Below are positions 1 to 8,361 of a stretch of DNA of 64,000 nt, piece after piece. Within the stretch, counting starts at the first letter, position 1; every line of letters starts with the position of its first letter. The position numbers and the translations under genes are program-made. Source of the stretch: Streptomyces caniferus (lineage in GTDB: Bacteria; Actinomycetota; Actinomycetes; Streptomycetales; Streptomycetaceae); NCBI RefSeq assembly GCF_009811555.1, contig NZ_BLIN01000003.1:1302001-1366000 (forward strand). Direction: 5' to 3'. The notes under the pieces are model-generated. The model saw nothing but the letters and a program-made list of their open reading frames with translations, was not told the origin of the DNA and made no database searches.

Positions 1-1071
1 GTCGGCGAGCGTGGTGCGCACGGCCAGTGCCCCGAGGGCGGCGACCGACATGCCCTGGCCGTATACGGGGTTGAAGGTGCAGCCGGCGTCCCCCAGGACG
101 AGGAATCCCTCGGGGAGGGCACCGGGCCGCTCGTAGTGCCGGCGGCGGTTGCAGGTGTCGCGGAAGCCGTGCACCGGCGAGAGCGGCTCGGCCCGGGCGA
201 GCAGTTCATGGACGTACGGGTCGCCGATGGTGGCGGTGAAGGCGGTGAACTCCGCCGCGTCCGTCGGCGGGTGGTGCCCGCGCACACCGGACAGCGTCAG
301 CATCCACTTGCCGTCCTCGACCGGCACATACGCGGCGCCGCGCGGGCACTGTGGCCAGCCGGGCACATTGACGCCCGCGTCGGGCGCGGTGGCCGGGTCC
401 TCGGGGCGGTACATCCTGCTGGCGTAGGCCAGCCCCGCGTCCACGGTCTCCTCCTGCGGCGCGGCCCGGCCCAGTTCGGCGTACCACTGGGGGGTGCGGG
501 AGCCGCGGCCCGAGGCGTCCACCACGAGCGCGGTCGGCAGCACCCGCTCGGCCCGTCCGCCCGGCTCACCGTCCCGTGGCCGGACCCGCACTCCCCGCAC
601 CCGGCCGGCGTCCCCGGTCAGCCCGACGGCCTCGGTCGCCTCCAGGACCTCCACCCGGGTGGCCGAGCCGGCGGCGGCCCGCAGTGCCCGCTCCCTGACC
701 ACCGTGTCGAGCACCGGACGGGTGACGCTCAGCGTGAGATGCCGGCGCTCGTCGAAGCGGCGCTGCCAGCCGGTGGGGGTGCGGGTGAGCAGATCGCGCG
801 GGAGATACAGGCTGCGGGCGCCCGCCTCGCCGAGCGCGGCGACGGTACCGGGCAGCAGTTCCTCCAGCGCACGCAGGCCGCCGCTGAGGAGGATGTGCAG
901 ATGGCGGGCCTGCGGGACGCCCTTGCGGAAGGTCCGCCCCTCCGGGTAGCGGTCGCGCTCGACGACGGTGATCGTGTCGACCTGGCCGACCAGGGCGGTG
1001 ACGGCCAGCATCCCGGCCAGCCCGCCGCCGATCACGACCGCGGTGTGCCCGCCATTGGAGTGCTCTGCCAC
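1..1071 (-). CDS. FAD-dependent oxidoreductase/monooxygenase, C-terminus off window
   Basis: 357 codons are visible; the C-terminus lies beyond the left edge. The start is GTG at 1071, preceded by GGGGGAG about 10 nt upstream. The N-terminus carries a dinucleotide-binding fold ([12 protein letters not shown], residues about 12-23) followed by an acidic end of strand 2 (VVERD). Near the window edge is the second FAD motif, [16 protein letters not shown], typical of aromatic-ring hydroxylases and geranylgeranyl-reductase-like flavoproteins. No signal peptide is visible, so it is probably cytosolic. The substrate cannot be told from sequence. It is divergent from the PfkB kinase gene. The family is secure, the reaction is not. 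Confidence 0.8.
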   Translation of the reverse strand, partial: MAEHSNGGHTAVVIGGGLAGMLAVTALVGQVDTITVVERDRYPEGRTFRKGVPQARHLHILLSGGLRALEELLPGTVAALGEAGARSLYLPRDLLTRTPTGWQRRFDERRHLTLSVTRPVLDTVVRERALRAAAGSATRVEVLEATEAVGLTGDAGRVRGVRVRPRDGEPGGRAERVLPTALVVDASGRGSRTPQWYAELGRAAPQEETVDAGLAYASRMYRPEDPATAPDAGVNVPGWPQCPRGAAYVPVEDGKWMLTLSGVRGHHPPTDAAEFTAFTATIGDPYVHELLARAEPLSPVHGFRDTCNRRRHYERPGALPEGFLVLGDAGCTFNPVYGQGMSVAALGALAVRTTLAD

Positions 1072-1505
1072 GTCCGCCTCGCTCCCCCGCCGGCCCGCCG
1101 ACGACCCGTTCGTCCCTGTCCCGGATGCGTCCCGGTCCCGGGTCCGCTCGCCATGCCGGGATGCGTACGGCGGGCCCGCTCGCCGCTCGCCGTCCACGGA
1201 ACCTGATCACCGACGGCACTCAGGCTTCAGTGCCCTCACCATCCCTGTCAACGGGTCTTTCCGCCAACCGGTTCGAGGCACATCCCGGCAGCCCCGTGGG
1301 CCTCGCTTCATCGCCCGTTCCGCACCGGCCACTGATCACCGGCGCGGCTTCTTGTGATCCCTTTCCTCCCTCGTGTCACCGGAGTCCCTGACATCCCGTG
1401 ATGAGCCGAGCGTGCGTCTAGACTCCGGGCAGCGGACGCATGTCGTCCGCAAACGGTTCCACCAGCAAGGGATTCGCCTCACCAGCAAGGGATTCAGGGA
1501 CGCTT
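1072..1505. other. Divergent intergenic region with tandem 20-bp repeat
   Basis: No gene is seen between the leftward flavoprotein and the rightward kinase. A possible -10 (TAGACT, 1419-1424) would place a start site near 1431. CACCAGCAAGGGATTC occurs at 1460-1475 and again at 1480-1495, a tandem repeat of 20-bp period just upstream of the preferred kinase start. A 20-bp period does not keep reading frame, which argues that this stretch is leader rather than coding. Confidence 0.5.
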
Positions 1506-2519
1506 GTGACATTCCAGCAGGTTTCTGAGCCGTATGACGCCTACGACGTACTCGTCGTCGGCGGGTCGGGCGTGGACACCATCGTGTCGGTCGGCGCGCT
1601 GCCCGTACCGCTCGCCGACTCCTATGCCGTGCCCCCTCTCCACGAAGAGGCGGGGCACACCGGCACCGGCGTCGCGCTCGGCTGCGCGGCGCTCGGGCTC
1701 ACCACGGGATTCGTGGACTTCCTCGGCGACGACCATCCGGGCACTCTGGTCCGCGAGCGGCTGGCCGGTACCGGCGTCGACTTCCGGCCACTGCTCTCAC
1801 CGCACGGCACCCGGCGCGCGGTCAACCTCGTGGCCTCCGACGGCCGTCGGATGTCGTTCTACGACGGCCGTGACCCGCTCGATCTGCGGATGCCGCCCGA
1901 GCACTACCTCCCGCCGCTGCGCCGCGCCCGGCACGTCCATCTGTCGATCATGCACTTCGCCCGTTTTCTGTACGACGACATCGAGGCGCTGGGCATCCCC
2001 GTCTCCACGGATCTGCACGACTGGGACGGGTTGACGGACCATCACCGGGAGTTCGCGCTCCGCTCGGACCTGGTGTTCCTCAGTACGGCCGGGGCGGGCG
2101 AGCGGATCGGCTCCGTGATGCGGGAGATCCTGCACGAGGGACGCGCCGAGGCGGTGATCGCGACGGCCGGGGCGGGCGGCGCCTACCTCCTCAGCGCCGA
2201 CGACCGCACCCCACGCCTGGTGCCGGCCGCGGTCCCGCCCGGCCCTGTCGTCGACAGCAATGGCGCGGGCGACGCCTTCACCTGCGGGTTCCTCTACGGC
2301 CGGCTGGCGGGCCGGGATCTCGAGGAGTGCGCGCGGCTGGGCGCCATGGCAGGGGCGTACGCATGCACCTCGCCGGGCACCCACACCCGCCTCGCCCAAC
2401 CGGAGGACCTGCGGTCGGCTCCCACCGCGACGGCGCCGGCCACCCCCACCGCACCGCCCGGCGACGGGCAGCGGCTGGCAGGTCCGCCGGACGCCCGGGT
2501 CTCCCCCGCGGGCGCGTAG
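1506..2519 (+). CDS. PfkB-family carbohydrate kinase
   Basis: Sugar or nucleoside kinase of the ribokinase fold, about 337 aa with the GTG start at 1506. That start has AGGGA five bases upstream. An in-frame ATG at 1440 would add 22 residues that span the out-of-phase tandem repeat, so I prefer 1506. The N-terminal glycine-rich strand (VVGGSGVDTI) and the C-terminal signature DSNGAGDAF (about residues 249-257, the last Asp of GAGD being the catalytic base) are intact. About 30 residues after the conserved fold are Ala/Pro-rich. The substrate is not evident. It ends 37 bp before the convergent methyltransferase gene, with a shared hairpin between them. Confidence 0.85.
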   Translation: MTFQQVSEPYDAYDVLVVGGSGVDTIVSVGALPVPLADSYAVPPLHEEAGHTGTGVALGCAALGLTTGFVDFLGDDHPGTLVRERLAGTGVDFRPLLSPHGTRRAVNLVASDGRRMSFYDGRDPLDLRMPPEHYLPPLRRARHVHLSIMHFARFLYDDIEALGIPVSTDLHDWDGLTDHHREFALRSDLVFLSTAGAGERIGSVMREILHEGRAEAVIATAGAGGAYLLSADDRTPRLVPAAVPPGPVVDSNGAGDAFTCGFLYGRLAGRDLEECARLGAMAGAYACTSPGTHTRLAQPEDLRSAPTATAPATPTAPPGDGQRLAGPPDARVSPAGA

Positions 2520-2524
2520 TCCGT

Positions 2525-2550
2525 CCGGCCGGGCCCACGGGTCCGGCCGG
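2525..2550. terminator. Bidirectional hairpin between convergent genes
   Basis: Arms 2525-2536 and 2539-2550 pair over 12 bp with a single G-U wobble and a two-base loop. It lies between the stop of the PfkB kinase and the stop of the convergent methyltransferase. There is no U-tract on either side. Confidence 0.65.
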
Positions 2551-2556
2551 TCCCGG

Positions 2557-3462
2557 TCAGCCCTTGCGGCCGACCCCGCCGTAGAAAATGGTGTTGTTGA
2601 GCTCCAGGGCGCTGGGCACCGCGCCGTCCGGCCGCCACAGCGGCACCCGTACCACTCCGGGCTCCAGCAGGGCGAACGGCCCGAAGAGCGGCTCGATCTC
2701 GGTCTTCGACCGCAGATTGAGGGTGGCGGTGGCGCTCTTGTAGACGTTCACGACGCCGTCGCGCGCCTGCTCGTCCGTGCGGCCCGCCTCATAGGCCTCG
2801 TAGGGTTCACCCGTCGCATGGGACAGGACGAGATGACTGCCCGCGGGGAGCGCCTCGGCGAGCGTGGCGATGAGGCCGGCGGGATCCTCGTCGTCGCGGA
2901 CGAAGTGGAGTACGGCGACCAGCAGCACCGCCACCGGCCGGTCGAAGTCGATCAGCTCCCGGACGGTGGGGTGGTCCAGCACCGCCTTGGGGTCGCGGAC
3001 GTCGCCGAGCACGAACCCGGTGCCTTCGGTATTGGTCAGCCGGGCCCCGGCGTGGGTGGCGACGATCGGGTCGTTGTCGACGTACACGACCCGGGTGTCG
3101 GGAGCCGTCTCCCGGGCCACCTCGTGGGTGTTGGGCGAGGTGGGGATGCCGGTGCCGAGGTCGATGATCTGGCGGATGCCGCCGGCGACCAGTTCGCGCA
3201 CCGCCCGCCGCATGAAGGCCCGGTTGGCGCGGGCGCTGAGCCGGACCTGGGGGTGGACCTCGATGACGCGCTCCGCGGCCACCCGGTCGACCTCGTAGTT
3301 GTCCCAGCCGCCGAGGTAGTAGTCGTACATCCGGGCCGGATGCGGCCGGCCGGTGTCGATCTCCTCGGCCGAGAAGCCCGAGGGCTCCGGCCCCTGGACG
3401 TACGGTCCGATCTCCGGGACCGTCCCGTCCGGCGCCCCCTGCGGCATCTCCTGCTCGCTCAT
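2557..3462 (-). CDS. SAM-dependent methyltransferase (DUF574/Methyltransf_19 type)
   Basis: 301 aa from ATG at 3462. That start overlaps the stop of the DUF397 gene as ATGA, which indicates translational coupling and rules out longer in-frame extensions. The sequence has the family's N-terminal ARMYDYYLGGWDNYEVDR block, then the AdoMet-binding loop IIDLGTGIP and an acidic strand end (VVYVDNDP). Such methyltransferases are abundant in Streptomyces and commonly sit beside XRE/DUF397 pairs; their substrates are largely unknown. It is the last gene of a three-gene leftward unit with the XRE regulator and the DUF397 protein. Confidence 0.85.
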   Translation of the reverse strand: MSEQEMPQGAPDGTVPEIGPYVQGPEPSGFSAEEIDTGRPHPARMYDYYLGGWDNYEVDRVAAERVIEVHPQVRLSARANRAFMRRAVRELVAGGIRQIIDLGTGIPTSPNTHEVARETAPDTRVVYVDNDPIVATHAGARLTNTEGTGFVLGDVRDPKAVLDHPTVRELIDFDRPVAVLLVAVLHFVRDDEDPAGLIATLAEALPAGSHLVLSHATGEPYEAYEAGRTDEQARDGVVNVYKSATATLNLRSKTEIEPLFGPFALLEPGVVRVPLWRPDGAVPSALELNNTIFYGGVGRKG

Positions 3463-3737
3463 GCCGTCCTCCGCTCGGTGCGCCGGCCCGGCGCCGCGGC
3501 GAGCAGGAAGTCGGCGTGGCCGGCCTTCGCGCCCTCGATGAAACTCACCATCTCGTGGTGGGTGTAGATCAGCGCCGGTCCGTCCGGGTCGGTCGACTGG
3601 CGCAGCGCGATCCGGCCGTCGCCCAGCCGCATGGCCTCGACGCACTCGCCGCCGTTTCCGCCGCTCCACGGCTTGTGCCAGCCCTCAGTGCCCAGTTCCT
3701 TGGCGGGCATGCCGTTGTAGATGCGTATGCGATCCAT
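3459..3737 (-). CDS. DUF397 small regulatory partner protein
   Basis: 92 aa. It shows the DUF397 core with a WHKPWSGGNGGECVEA block and the downstream RQSTDPDGPALIYTHHEMVSFIEGAK region. Proteins of this family in Streptomyces (for example in the whiJ and abaA loci) act with a neighbouring XRE-type DNA-binding protein, often by antagonising it. The gene starts three bases after the XRE regulator's stop and overlaps the methyltransferase start by 4 bp, so all three are probably translated from one mRNA. It is slightly longer than the usual 60-80 residues because of a C-terminal basic tail. Confidence 0.85.
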   Translation of the reverse strand: MDRIRIYNGMPAKELGTEGWHKPWSGGNGGECVEAMRLGDGRIALRQSTDPDGPALIYTHHEMVSFIEGAKAGHADFLLAAAPGRRTERRTA

Positions 3738-3740
3738 GGT

Positions 3741-4607
3741 TCAGATCTCCTTGCGAAAGCCACCCAGAATGGCCTCGGTGGTGTGTGCCGGCGCGGCCTG
3801 CGCACACATCCGGTCCAGGGCCTCCAGGAACTGCGAGACGTCGTTGCGCTGGTCGAAGTACACGGCTCCGACGAGGCTTTCCGCGTAGGCGATGTCCGGG
3901 AGTTCCGGGATCGGGAAGCGGAAAATGTGGAATGGTCCGTACATGGCGGGGTGCGGGCCCGCGGAGAAGGGCATGACCTGCAGCCGGACGTTCGGCAGTG
4001 CGGTGGCCTCCATCAGCCGGGTGACCTGGTCGCGCATCACCTCGGCCCCGCCGATCGGCCGCCGCAGCACGGTCTCGTCCATGACCACCCACAGCATCGG
4101 GGCGTGGTCACGGGTCAGGAGCGACTGCCGCTCCATGCGCAGCGCGACGATGCGGTCGATGTCCGCGGCGGAGGCGTGCGGCATGCCCGCCCGCAGGACG
4201 GCGGCGGCGTAGTCCTCGGTCTGCAACAGGCCGGGGACGTAGTGCGGTTGATAGGCCCGGATCAGGTTGGCTTCGCTCTCCAGGCTGACGAACGCGCTGA
4301 ACCACTCGGGGAGGACGTCCCGGAACCGGTGCCACCAGCCGGGCTTGTTGGCCTCGCGCGCGAGGGAGAGGAAGCCCTCGATCTCGTCCTCGTCGGTGAC
4401 GCCGTAGGTCGCCAACAGCTTCTCGACGTAGGGGAGTTTGAGGCCGACCTCGGCCTTTTCCATGCGTCGTATCGTGGCGTGGGTCACATCGAGGGCCGCG
4501 GCGGCCCGTTCGAACGAGAGTCCCGCCTTCTCGCGCAGGTCCTGCAGCCGCTTGCCGAGCACCACCCGCAGGACGGTCGGTGCACCTGCCGACCGTGGGT
4601 CCGCCAC
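3741..4607 (-). CDS. XRE-family regulator with DUF5753 domain (WhiJ/AbaA-like)
   Basis: 288 aa from GTG at 4607, with GGAGG nine bases upstream. Residues about 15-70 form a Cro/C1-type helix-turn-helix (LGKRLQDLREKAGLSFERAA...ATIRRMEKAE). The rest matches DUF5753, including the YQPHYVPGLLQTEDYA block. WhiJ-like regulators of this architecture control aerial development and antibiotic production in Streptomyces, usually with a DUF397 partner and an RsbW-like ATPase nearby, as here. The divergent ATPase gene lies about 140 bp away, so the intervening region probably holds promoters for both directions. The target genes are unknown. Confidence 0.88.
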   Translation of the reverse strand: MADPRSAGAPTVLRVVLGKRLQDLREKAGLSFERAAAALDVTHATIRRMEKAEVGLKLPYVEKLLATYGVTDEDEIEGFLSLAREANKPGWWHRFRDVLPEWFSAFVSLESEANLIRAYQPHYVPGLLQTEDYAAAVLRAGMPHASAADIDRIVALRMERQSLLTRDHAPMLWVVMDETVLRRPIGGAEVMRDQVTRLMEATALPNVRLQVMPFSAGPHPAMYGPFHIFRFPIPELPDIAYAESLVGAVYFDQRNDVSQFLEALDRMCAQAAPAHTTEAILGGFRKEI

Positions 4608-4744
4608 GTCCGATCGCCTCCAACTGACTTCAGTGTTCAGCAGTGTGTCATGCCGTCAACAGCACGAACAGACTGCACCTTACGATTCTGCAAATTGCAG
4701 AGTGATCCTTGCCATCGGTGACCGGCATCGCACATAGTTACGGT

Positions 4745-5206
4745 GTGGCTTCCTCCAACAACGCTCCCTCGTTAGGGCGCTGTGGCGGCTTCGTCGCCCA
4801 GTACCCGCAGGACGCGTTCCACCTGCCGGCGCTACGCACCTCCGTGCCCGAGGCACGCAGACGCGTCAGTGCGCTGCTGCACGAGTGGGGCGCGGCTCAA
4901 CACGTCTGCGACGATGTGGAGTTGGTGGTCTCCGAGCTCTTCACCAACGCGGTGCGCCACACCGACAGCGAGAAGGTCGAGTGCGAACTCGCACTCTTCG
5001 GGGCGCACATACGCATAGAGATCACGGACCAGGGCGGCCCACAGGATTCGGCGCCGCACGTCCAGCCCGGCAGCGTGGACAAGGAGTGCGGACGAGGCCT
5101 GTTCCTCGTCGGCGCGCTGTCCGAGAGCTGGGGCTCACGGCCCGCCGACAGCGGCCGGGGCCGGGTCGTCTGGGCGGATCTGCCGTACGCCTCCCTCGCA
5201 CGCTGA
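4745..5206 (+). CDS. RsbW-like anti-sigma/ATP-binding protein
   Basis: About 153 aa from GTG at 4745; earlier in-frame starts (GTG 4718, TTG 4709) are possible and none has a clear ribosome site. It carries the HATPase_c_2 fold with an N-box ELVVSELFTNAVRH, then EITDQGG and a glycine-rich G-box CGRGLFLV. Orphan ATPases of this type are numerous in Streptomyces and belong to the anti-sigma-factor kinase superfamily; most have no known partner sigma factor. It is divergent from the XRE/DUF397/methyltransferase unit, reproducing the gene set of the abaA and whiJ-like loci. A strong hairpin follows the stop codon directly. Confidence 0.82.
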   Translation: MASSNNAPSLGRCGGFVAQYPQDAFHLPALRTSVPEARRRVSALLHEWGAAQHVCDDVELVVSELFTNAVRHTDSEKVECELALFGAHIRIEITDQGGPQDSAPHVQPGSVDKECGRGLFLVGALSESWGSRPADSGRGRVVWADLPYASLAR

Positions 5207-5238
5207 GGCCCCGCTCCGCCTCGGCGGAAACGGGGCCT
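5206..5238 (+). terminator. Terminator hairpin after RsbW-like gene
   Basis: Outer arms 5206-5213 and 5231-5238 (8 bp) enclose an inner stem 5215-5220/5223-5228. The structure begins on the last base of the TGA stop. No U-tract follows. Confidence 0.7.
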
Positions 5239-5274
5239 CCGTCATGCCATGGCCGCTGACGGGCCGCGGCCGCC

Positions 5275-6075
5275 CTAGAGCGGCAGCAGATCGGGCCGCT
5301 TGGGCTCGACGTGATCGCCGGAGGACTCGCCGCGCAGCCGGCGCCCGATCCACGGAACGAGATGCTCCCGCGCCCAGTGGATGTTGTCCCGCCGCGCCTC
5401 GGCGGCCGAGCGCTCCGCCTCCGGCGGCCACGGCTGGTCCGGGTCGGCCGGCACCCGCAGTCCGAGCACCTGCCCCGCACGCAGTGCCACCCGGGTGTGA
5501 CCGTCGGCGGACAGGTGCAGCCGGTCGCCGTCCCAGGCCCGCCGGTCCTGTACCGACTTCAACGACCACAGGTCCAGGACCGGGCAGTCGTGCCGGTCCG
5601 CGATGGACCGGACGTGCGCCGTGTACGTGGCGATCTTGCCGCGCAGATGCTTGAGGACGGGGATGCCGCGGGTGTCGAAGCCGGTGCAGAGCAGGACCGT
5701 ACCGACCTCCTGCCGCAGATCGGCGACCGCCGCCTCATACCGCTCGGCCACCGCGTCCGGGTCCGAGCCCGGCCGCAGGATGTCGTTTCCGCCGGCACAG
5801 AACGTCACCAGGGCGGGGGCGAGCTCCTTGGCCCGGGGCACCTGCTCCTCGACGATCTGCTCCAGGAGCCGCCCCCTGACCGCGAGGTTCGCGTAGCGGA
5901 AGTCCCCCTCCGCCCGCTGGTCCGAGAGGAGGACCGCCAAGCGGTCCGCCCAACCGATGTACGCCCCGTCAGGGCCGGGATCCCCGACCCCCTCTGTGAA
6001 GCTGTCCCCGACGGCTGCGTACGACCCGATGGCGCCATGGGCGCCGTTGCTGAAGTACTTCGAATCGTCTGCCAC
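5275..6075 (-). CDS. SGNH/GDSL-family hydrolase
   Basis: 266 aa from GTG at 6075, with AAGGA nine bases upstream. Block I is AAVGDSFTEGVGD (nucleophile Ser in GDS, about residue 24), the block III Asn is in CAGGNDILRPG, and block V is DGDRLHLSADGH with the Asp and His of the triad. This is the complete catalytic set of an esterase/lipase of the SGNH fold. No signal peptide is seen, so it probably acts in the cytosol. The C-terminal 40 residues are Trp- and Arg-rich. The natural ester substrate is not predictable. It stands alone, divergent from the phosphatase gene. Confidence 0.88.
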   Translation of the reverse strand: MADDSKYFSNGAHGAIGSYAAVGDSFTEGVGDPGPDGAYIGWADRLAVLLSDQRAEGDFRYANLAVRGRLLEQIVEEQVPRAKELAPALVTFCAGGNDILRPGSDPDAVAERYEAAVADLRQEVGTVLLCTGFDTRGIPVLKHLRGKIATYTAHVRSIADRHDCPVLDLWSLKSVQDRRAWDGDRLHLSADGHTRVALRAGQVLGLRVPADPDQPWPPEAERSAAEARRDNIHWAREHLVPWIGRRLRGESSGDHVEPKRPDLLPL

Positions 6076-6349
6076 GTCAGGACATCCTTCACCTCATGAA
6101 GTGACCTACGCCACCGTAACCAGGGGTTGACGAGGGGTGATTAATGCCACCAGGTCAAATTCTTGTCAAGTTGGAATAAAGATCGATCACGCCCCGCTCC
6201 CCTCGGCGCGCCACCGCGCTTCGCCGCGCTTCACCACGCTCCGGGGCGCACCCGAAAGACCTGATTGTCTATTGCACTCATGTCGTATCGTCGGAGGTGC
6301 CCCGCCTCGCCGAACGAGCGGCGCCGGCGAACCAACCCGAGGAGCGCGC

Positions 6350-7159
6350 GTGACGCAGCAGACGCCGCAGGTCCCACAGGCCCAGCCCGAGCTCACGGAG
6401 GTCCGCAACTTCCGCGATGTGGGCGGTCTGCCGACCGTGGACGGGCGTCGCGTACGGGAGGGGAGGCTGTTCCGCAGCGGGCACCTCGCCCACGCGACCG
6501 AAGCGGACGCCGCGTTCCTGGCCGGTCTCGGGCTGCACACCGTCTTCGACTTCCGCAACGCCTCGGACATCAAGCTGGAGGGCCCCGACGTCACGCTGCC
6601 CGGCGTGCGCAATGTGAACATCCCGCTCACCGATCCGGCCGATGGCGCGGAGTTCTGGACGATGGTGCGCGAGGGCGAGCTCGACCAGCTGCGTGCCGCG
6701 CTCGGCGACGGCAAGGCCGCGGCCCGTATGGCCAAGACCTACCGCCACATCATCACCACCCGTACCGAGGACCACGCCAGGGTGCTGAATGCGCTGGCCG
6801 ACGACAGCGTTCCCGCGCTGATGCACTGTGCGGCCGGCAAGGACCGCGCGGGCCTGTCCATCGCCGTGACCCTGCTCGCGATCGGGGTGGAGCGGGACGC
6901 CATCGAGGCGGACTACCTCAAGTCCAACGACCCCCACCGGCGCTACAAGATCCGCCGCTCCGACAACTCCGCGGTCGGGATGTCGCAGGAGGTCATGGAG
7001 CTGCTCGCGCCGCTGTTCGGGGCGCACACCGACTACCTCGCGGCCGCCTACGACGCGATCGAGCGGACCTGGGGATCGACGGAGAAGTACCTCACCGACG
7101 GCCTGAAGCTGACGCCCGCCACCCGTGACCGGCTGCGCGACCGGCTGCTGACGGACTGA
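6350..7159 (+). CDS. Protein-tyrosine/serine phosphatase (Y_phosphatase3 type)
   Basis: 269 aa. The GTG at 6350 has GAGGAG seven bases upstream; longer in-frame extensions lack support. The N-terminus has the family's NFRDVGGLPT block followed by GRLFRSGHL, and the catalytic loop is HCAAGKDRAG (Cys-x5-Arg, about residues 156-165). These features match the bacterial tyrosine-phosphatase family that includes MptpB of Mycobacterium tuberculosis, which acts on phosphotyrosine/serine and phosphoinositides. No signal peptide is seen. It converges on the serpin gene with 15 bp between the stops. Confidence 0.88.
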   Translation: MTQQTPQVPQAQPELTEVRNFRDVGGLPTVDGRRVREGRLFRSGHLAHATEADAAFLAGLGLHTVFDFRNASDIKLEGPDVTLPGVRNVNIPLTDPADGAEFWTMVREGELDQLRAALGDGKAAARMAKTYRHIITTRTEDHARVLNALADDSVPALMHCAAGKDRAGLSIAVTLLAIGVERDAIEADYLKSNDPHRRYKIRRSDNSAVGMSQEVMELLAPLFGAHTDYLAAAYDAIERTWGSTEKYLTDGLKLTPATRDRLRDRLLTD

Positions 7160-7174
7160 CCACCGCCGGCCCGC

Positions 7175-8341
7175 TCACGGCTCCGTGACCCACCCCGCGG
7201 CCAGCACCAGACCCGAGGCCCGATGGACGGCGAGAAAGCCGAAGGGCCGGTCGTAGCGGGCCGAGATCTGCTGTGCCCGATACGGCGGTGGCGGGGGCAC
7301 GGAGCCCAAGCCGAACGGCACCATCGTGACCGCGGCCGCCCGGAAGCCCAGCGGCCCGAAGGTCGCGGTCGCCGCCTGGCGGGCCTCCGACACCGCGAGC
7401 GGCTGCTCGCACATGCCGGGAAAGTGCCCGCGGGAGGCGTCGGTGGCGGTGGCGAGCCCGAAGAGCTCCGCCCGGTCCAGCAGGTCGTGCTCGGCATCGA
7501 CGGTGAACCGCGTGGTGGTGAGGTCGAGGCACGGGGCGCCGTCGTAGCTCGGCACCGTGGTCACCCGCAGCCCCGGCCCGGCGGCATCGGTCAGCGCCGC
7601 GCCGGACACCGCCGGGTACGCCCCGTCCAGCGCCGCGACGCCGTGCCGCAGCACCTCGTTGCCCGGCACCGCCGGCTCACCGAGCAGCAGATGGACGTCC
7701 AGCCCGTTGTCACCGGCGACCCGCACCGCGGTCAGCGGACCGGCGGGAGTGCCGTGGACCCGCACCTGCTCCACATCCGTTCCGGAGCGGCTCAGAGCCG
7801 TCAGCTCCCGCCCCGCCCACGGCCCTTCGGACGGACGCGACGGACCCTCCCGAAACGGCTCCTCCCAGGTGGTGCGCACCAGCAGCGCGCTCGCCAGCAC
7901 CAGGACGGTGCCCGGACCGATCCGTACCGGCATCCGCTCGATCAGGCCCCCGGTGTGCCGCCGCGCCCACGCGTCCATCGCGCCCTGGTCCGCGGCCGTA
8001 TCGCCGGTGAGCTCGCCGCGCAGCCCGTCCGGCAGGCTCTCCAGCCAGGCGGGGCGCAGTGCGAGAGTGCGCCGGGCCCACAGCGCCACCGCGGGATCGA
8101 CACCGTCCGCCGCCGCGAGCGCGGCGAGCAACGCACCGCCCTCGCCCACGGCGTGCTCCGCATCGGTGCCGAGGGCCTCCGCGAGCTCTTTGCGGGCGGG
8201 CCCGGCGGCCGGCCCGGCGAGCAGGGCCAGCAGCGGCCAGACCCCGGCCGCGGTCAGCACCGTGCCGCGCTCCCCCACCACCTCGTGCGCCCAGCGGGCC
8301 GTCATGTCATTGACGGCCCGGACCGTCCTCGCGGCGACCAT
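7175..8341 (-). CDS. Serpin-family protein at the end of the hopanoid operon
   Basis: About 388 aa from ATG at 8341, 20 bp after the hpnO stop; an in-frame GTG at 8350 is an alternative. Length and layout fit serpins: an N-terminal helical region, LALRPAWLESLP, a central TVLVLASALLVRTTWEEPF strand/breach region, and a C-terminal PFGFLAVHRASGLVLAAGWV that matches the serpin end (HPFLFxIxxxxTGxILFxGRV). The hinge before the reactive loop is poorly conserved and Ala-rich, and a PPPPP run follows, so inhibitory activity is uncertain. No signal peptide is seen. Its place directly behind hpnO suggests co-transcription. The family call is good; its role with hopanoids is unknown. Confidence 0.72.
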   Translation of the reverse strand: MVAARTVRAVNDMTARWAHEVVGERGTVLTAAGVWPLLALLAGPAAGPARKELAEALGTDAEHAVGEGGALLAALAAADGVDPAVALWARRTLALRPAWLESLPDGLRGELTGDTAADQGAMDAWARRHTGGLIERMPVRIGPGTVLVLASALLVRTTWEEPFREGPSRPSEGPWAGRELTALSRSGTDVEQVRVHGTPAGPLTAVRVAGDNGLDVHLLLGEPAVPGNEVLRHGVAALDGAYPAVSGAALTDAAGPGLRVTTVPSYDGAPCLDLTTTRFTVDAEHDLLDRAELFGLATATDASRGHFPGMCEQPLAVSEARQAATATFGPLGFRAAAVTMVPFGLGSVPPPPPYRAQQISARYDRPFGFLAVHRASGLVLAAGWVTEP

Positions 8342-8361
8342 CGCCTCCCCCACCAGCGTCG

